A stretch of DNA of 24,580 nucleotides, taken from Poronia punctata (lineage: Eukaryota > Ascomycota > Sordariomycetes > Xylariales > Xylariaceae). The translations under genes and the position numbers were made by a program. Positions 20,320 to 24,580 of this stretch are shown here, one piece after another. The notes below the pieces were generated by a model. That model searched no databases and was not told where the DNA came from. It was given only the letters and a program-made list of their open reading frames with translations. The stretch's first letter is position 1. Each line of letters starts with the position of its first letter. Where the stretch lies: contig MU401833.1 in the NCBI GenBank assembly GCA_022579005.1, positions 1 to 24,580 on the forward strand, given 5' to 3'.

Positions 20320-21733
20320 AGAAAGTGAAACACGGACGGGCGGACAAACTACAAAGGTGCTTTTTTTATACCTATCTGCCCTATTTGTATTATTTCCGCT
20401 TGTTGATCAATAGATGATGCTAACAAGGGATTCAAAGTCTTTGGAATAACTGCCGTCCTAGTTGATTTCGAAGTGATACATACACGTGCATGAGTGGTGG
20501 TACCAAGACAGGCACCAGTTACCTGCCCTTTTCAAGTTTGACGTTGCTGACTTTCACCTTGACCTTGATCTTAGTCACTAATTACCCGTAAGGCGTATTG
20601 TCCGGCGAGGGCGACGTACAAGAATAACTTGCAACAGGAACCAATGCCGAAGCGAATGCAGGATGCGTTTCATAGTCCAGTGGTGGTGCAAGCACTCCAT
20701 CCACATGGACGAGACGAGACTACCTAACCTAGGTAACTCAGGTTTCTCGACTCTATTCTCAGCTGTCTCCGCTATTTTTCAACAGTCAACGGTTACTTTG
20801 ACCTATAATAGGTACTTTGGTGTTATGCCTGAATAGGGAGCTGGAAAGCTCCTGCCTCTTTCGCAACCCACATGCCAAATGCTCCTTTCCCTCGTCGCGA
20901 AGCAATCGGGCAGGTTGCTTGGCCCCCGATCGACATTGCTGTTCCTGATTAAGCGGGTCACTGCAACGCTATAGCAGTCCTTTTTACCAACTCCCTGTTT
21001 TAGCTCAAGATTCCCCACGATCCCACCATGCGTTGAAGTCGCGTGTTATTGACTCTACCGGCCGTGACCAGACAGACATCATCGGCGCAAGTTCCCTTTC
21101 TCTCTAGGGTAGCCCTTCCTTGCCTCTAGCACACCACACTGGTACCTTGCAGCAAGCACCACGTTACCTACCGATTGTCGAGCAATTCCCGAAACAAGGA
21201 TTCTCTACCGGTTCCCGAGCCCTTTTACTGTGGGCATGGTTACAAGGTGCTGAGGTGCCGCATGAAAGATACCGCTCCCTCCGTTATTGCGCCGAGTCCT
21301 TCTGCCAATGTAGGTAGGTAACGTGGGTGTGTTCACACTCGAGACTGGTAAGAAGCAGGTTACAAACGTGATGGCATGGTAGTTGCCAATTCCATTTATA
21401 CTCTGAGATCGCCTCGAGGTTTTTCCCAACTGGGAGTTCCTGTCTTTCTTACCGTCATGTAACGTCTCCTATTATTAGCATTTTGGTCGGTGGTGATGGG
21501 CGGACGGGATGGTAGCAGATGACGGACAGCACGACGATCTACGGATCTGCTCAGACATACAAATACTCAACTGCTCTCCCTTGGAGAGACGACTTGTTTT
21601 CATCGTTAGCCATCGGCATCAAGCTTAGATATTTACTTCGACAGTCCTTGACGGACCCTTCCATTCCTTGTAGAATAGACGATTCATTCATTTACATATA
21701 CGTTCTCTCAAGAAATCTCAACTATCCTTCACA
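20320..21733. other. Intergenic region of 1.4 kb between SNU66 and the chitinase gene, no gene seen
   Basis: It should contain the SNU66 3' UTR and the chitinase promoter. Open frames here (for example 20803-21018 - and 21120-21317 +) lack recognisable features. The last 75 bases before the chitinase ATG are AT- and CT-rich (TTTACATATACG, CTCTCAAG, AACTATCCTTCACA), as expected for a fungal 5' leader. Confidence 0.55.
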
Positions 21734-22971
21734 ATGGTTTCCGCTTCGGTATCGACCACTCTCGGTCTCTTGACCGGGCTGGCAGCAGCGCTACCTGCCC
21801 CCGTCGGCCCCCGTCAGGACTCTGGCGGCGAGGTTGTCATGTACTGGGGCCAGAACGGCGGTGGCACAAGTGAGTTTATATAACTCTATTCTAAACCCAC
21901 AAATGACTCGATACACTAATCTCAGATGTAACCCGCAGTTGAAAACAATGATCTCTCCACCTACTGCACAGAAGACGCCGGTGTAGATATCATCGTTCTA
22001 GCCTTCCTGTACCAATTCGGCAACGGAAACGACATCCCATCCGGCACCATCGGCCAGTCCTGCTTCATCTCCAACACGGGCGAGGGACAGAACTGCGAGG
22101 CCCTATCCGAGGCCATAACGACCTGCCAAGGCAACGGCAAGAAGTTGATCCTCTCCATCGGCGGCGCCGCCGGCTCCTACTCTCTGCAATCGGAAGAGCA
22201 AGCCACCAGCATCGGCAACTACCTCTGGAAAGCGTACGGCAAGTCTGGCGACGCCGACACGCAGCGACCCCTAGGCGACGCCTTCGTCAACGGCTTCGAC
22301 TTCGACCTCGAGCTGAACAACGGCAACGAGTACTACGCCGCCATGATCAGCGCTCTGCGCGAGGGCTTCGCGACCGATTCCGAAAACGAGTACTACATCA
22401 CCGGCGCGCCGCAATGCCCCATCCCGGAACCCAACATGAGCGTCCTGATCGAGAACTCCCAGTTCGATTACCTCTGGCCGCAGTTCTACAATAACAATAA
22501 CTACACCGTCCCCTGCGCCCTGCCCATCAATGGAAACGCCCCCTTCAACTACGACAAGTGGGTCGAGTACACGGCCGGCACGCCCTCCAAGGACGCCAAG
22601 CTGTATATCGGTGTCCCTGCCGGTCCTCTTGCCGCCAACGGCTCGCCGACGGGTGAGACGTATTATGCTACGCCTGAGCAGCTGACGGATATCGTGAGCG
22701 AGTATAAGAGCCATGATCGGTTCAGCGGTATTGTAAGTACTTTTTTTTTGGTATACCCTCTTTTTCTATTGTCCTTTTTTTCTAATGGTTTGCGATTTTT
22801 TAGATGCTTTGGGCTGCTGGTTTCAGCGACGATAACACGGTAAGTTTCCTTCCCCCCTTTTCCCCACCTACTCTTCAAAAGCAAGGAAAGTATTTACTGA
22901 CTGAGTAGATCAACGGATGCACATATGCTCAACAAGCCAAGTCTATCCTTACCAATGGATCGCCTTGCTAA
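21734..22971 (+). CDS. Secreted GH18 class III endochitinase, 342 aa
   Basis: This hydrolase should cleave beta-1,4-linked N-acetylglucosamine chains of chitin outside the cell or in the wall. Exons are 21734-21869, 21939-22732, 22804-22839 (only 36 bp) and 22909-22971; introns are 69, 71 and 69 bp with GTGAGT, GTAAGT and GTAAGT donors. A signal peptide covers about residues 1-20 (hydrophobic LGLLTGLAAAL), followed by a short Pro-rich segment to R27. Family landmarks are VMYWGQNGGGT (35-45), LSIGG (117-121), GFDFDLE (164-170) with catalytic acid E170, APQCP (202-206), QFYNN (227-231) and MLWAAG (311-316). The first Asp of DxxDxDxE is Asn163. Cysteines at 55, 87, 98, 108, 205 and 238 may form disulfides. 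No chitin-binding module, Ser/Thr-rich linker or GPI signal follows the domain, so a soluble enzyme of the small Trichoderma Chit33 type is likely. Whether it serves autolysis, nutrition or attack on other organisms cannot be told. Confidence 0.93.
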
Positions 22972-23719
22972 GCGAAATCTGAATCGCAAAACGAACTCTC
23001 GCAACTTTTGACTAAGTGGTCGGAAAATAGATTTCCCACTCCATTTAGCGAATGTTGTAATTAGGAAAGATACCTTTTGATGTTTTTTCACTGTATATAT
23101 ATATACGCACAACATGGATATATAAAGAATATAACGATATATGACACAAGTTCACTTTTATCATCAAGATGATTAGGAGGTAGTTATATACGATTATGTT
23201 TTATGTCTAAATACGCGATTGATGGAGATAGATCAACGTGATGATCGACGGGATCGGTCGATGAGATATAAGCTCTAACCTAGACTAATGCAAGTCAGAG
23301 ATACATACACGTACGTACATGCAGATTTTATACTCGTAGGTTAGGTTAGAATGATCCCTCTCTTTTCCAGAATGATGAGGCTACGGCTTTAATTAATTTT
23401 ATCCTTTCAGCCATCATCTATTTTGTAGATTTCACCATCTGAGAAGCGGTCATCTAGGAGGCGGCATGGGCTATTGTATTTGTAGTTCTTACAACATTCA
23501 TTTAATCTACGACATCTTCAGGTATCAATTCTCATTATTTTAGTAAAGGCAATCGTTTCCGAAAAGAGTATTGTCTGTAATCAAGGTAGGTATATATACA
23601 ATCTATTATTATCGTTTTCTTCCCGCGAAAAGATAAAATCATTTAACCCTCAGTACCTAAGAGACCCAGTCTTACTTACCTACCTACCAGGGTACCTACC
23701 AGGGTACCTACCTTCTTAC
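22972..23719. other. Intergenic region between converging genes, no gene seen
   Basis: The chitinase gene and the small minus-strand gene end towards each other across this 750 bp AT-rich stretch, which should contain both 3' UTRs. A TATATATATATAC run lies at about 23094-23106, and short TACGTACATAC-type repeats lie near 23307-23321. No coding frame is supported. Confidence 0.6.
23681..23712. repeat. 12 bp tandem repeat, TACCTACCAGGG x 2.7
   Basis: Two exact copies of TACCTACCAGGG (23681-23692 and 23693-23704) are followed by a partial third (TACCTACC). The array lies just past the stop codon of the small minus-strand gene and belongs to the same TACCTA motif family as the octamer microsatellite at 3181. 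Confidence 0.9.
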
Positions 23720-24124
23720 TCACATGTTCTTCCTCCCTGAACTCGATTTGAATAACAGTCTAGACTCAAACATCTCGGCGCTCCAGCTCTGCCGTAACGG
23801 CGACTCCCCGGATTCACCAGTCAATCTCTTCTTATTCTTACTGTCTACGTCGACGTCGCGGCCGGCCTTCTTCTTCTTCTTGTCGAGATATAACTCAACA
23901 ACAACAAAGTCTTCCTCTTGGCGGATACGACGGGTGGGATCTTTTCGTGGTGCGCCGGGACACTCGCGGTCGTGGCGGGGAGGAGGTGTTTGAGGACGGA
24001 TGAGCTCCTCCTTTTGTGTCCCTGTCCCGATGGATTGGACATTTATGCGCTGGAGTCTCTCCTTTAGTGGGGTGCGATACTCACCTGTGAATACCGTCTT
24101 GGTCTTGGGGGCGTTGGAGCGCAT
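23720..24124 (-). CDS. Small basic protein of unknown function, 134 aa
   Basis: I do not recognise this family. The frame runs from an ATG at 24124 in a strong context (CTCACCATG) to a stop at 23720. It is long for a chance frame and rich in Lys, Arg and Glu. Visible features are RTPLKERLQR (residues 17-26), RPQTPPPR (43-50), a KKKKK run in the middle, KKRLTG, and GESPLRQS near the C-terminus. The three S/T-P sites and two R-x-L motifs resemble those of cyclin-dependent kinase substrates, which is only a suggestion. There is no signal peptide or membrane segment. After codon 13 the sequence reads ACAG|GTGAGT, a perfect 5' splice site that is also in frame, so a spliced form with a different C-terminus is possible. 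The opposite strand also has an 89-codon open frame, which lowers confidence. Confidence 0.5.
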   Translation of the reverse strand: MRSNAPKTKTVFTGEYRTPLKERLQRINVQSIGTGTQKEELIRPQTPPPRHDRECPGAPRKDPTRRIRQEEDFVVVELYLDKKKKKAGRDVDVDSKNKKRLTGESGESPLRQSWSAEMFESRLLFKSSSGRKNM

Positions 24125-24485
24125 GGTGAGAGGTAGGGATGTGGGTTTTTATTGTATTTAGGTAGGTAGATTCGTGGGATGTGGGTAAGTAGGTACCTAG
24201 GTAAGTAATAAAGGGGCTTGGAATATCCAACTGAAGATGGTTATGTTGGATAAGGTAGAGAGAGGTGTTGAGATGTGATGAGAGGATTGTCATTGTTTGA
24301 AGTTGAGATATGAACCTGATATTTATACATACCTACCGGACACCCAGCATACATACATTAGGTACATAACCTGCCTACCGGCGTTGTTCTGTGGCCTTCT
24401 TTGTCTTTTGTCTGTTGTGTAGAAAACCTGTTGCTGCCTTTCTCCTCTTAGTCATGCAGCCTTTGTTGGAGTAGGTCAACCTGAC
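24125..24485. other. Upstream flank of the small minus-strand gene, no gene seen
   Basis: This 360 bp stretch should contain the promoter of the gene ending at 24124. It contains several TAGGTA motifs (24160-24205, 24330-24375) and no supported coding frame. Confidence 0.5.
24194..24203. repeat. TACCTAGGTA palindrome (third copy)
   Basis: This is the same 10 bp palindrome as at 9814 and 12873, here about 70 bp upstream of the small minus-strand gene. Confidence 0.7.
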
Positions 24486-24505
24486 GGGGGGGGGGGGGGG
24501 GGGGG

Positions 24506-24580
<75 letters not shown>
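24486..24580. other. Terminal poly-G run, probable sequencing or assembly artefact
   Basis: The last 95 bases are G except for a single C at about 24506. Such a run at the very end of a window is typical of the no-signal G calls of two-colour short-read chemistry carried into a contig end. A true genomic G homopolymer of this length would be very unusual. It should not be read as biology. Confidence 0.9.

Noticed and set aside
22271..22714. Minus-strand 147-codon frame opposite the chitinase second exon
   Set aside because: Its Val/Gly/Asp-rich composition is the usual antisense mirror of GC-rich third positions in the chitinase exon.

Overview
The window looks like nuclear DNA of a filamentous ascomycete (Pezizomycotina, probably Sordariomycetes). 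The genes have 51-71 bp GT...AG introns with CTAAC/CTGAC-type branch sites. Start contexts are mostly fungal Kozak-like, intergenic DNA is full of TAGGTA/TACCTA motifs, and one end is a very AT-rich block of the kind left by repeat-induced point mutation (RIP). It begins in AT-rich repeat DNA and ends in about 95 bases of nearly pure G, so it may be a whole small assembly contig with an artefact at its right end.

Layout. 1-3150: AT-rich, apparently RIP-degraded repeat DNA, interrupted at 872-1260 by a less mutated 389 bp segment with TGTTAG...CTAACA ends that looks like an LTR. 3181-3268: a TTACCTAC octamer microsatellite at the edge of the block. 4185-5341 (-): RNase H1, three exons. 6447-7962 (-): TAD3, the non-catalytic subunit of the tRNA wobble adenosine deaminase, two exons. 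7963-13287: over 5 kb with no convincing gene, carrying short palindromes and TAGGTA-type repeats. 13757-16023 (+): bifunctional 6-phosphofructo-2-kinase/fructose-2,6-bisphosphatase, four exons. 16024-18348: no convincing gene, two weak spliced candidates. 18349-20319 (+): SNU66/SART1, a U4/U6.U5 tri-snRNP protein, intronless. 21734-22971 (+): secreted GH18 class III chitinase, four exons. 23720-24124 (-): a small basic protein of unknown function. 24486-24580: poly-G.

The genes do not form a pathway or cluster. They are housekeeping genes (R-loop removal, tRNA editing, fructose-2,6-bisphosphate control, splicing) plus one secreted hydrolase. I found no convincing new multi-gene system. The points most worth checking are an in-frame upstream AUG that could send RNase H1 to mitochondria, a Hub1-binding (HIND-like) motif at the SNU66 N-terminus, an Asp-to-Asn change at the first position of the chitinase DxxDxDxE motif, a possible alternative first exon for the PFKFB gene, and an LTR-like island that escaped the mutation seen on both sides.
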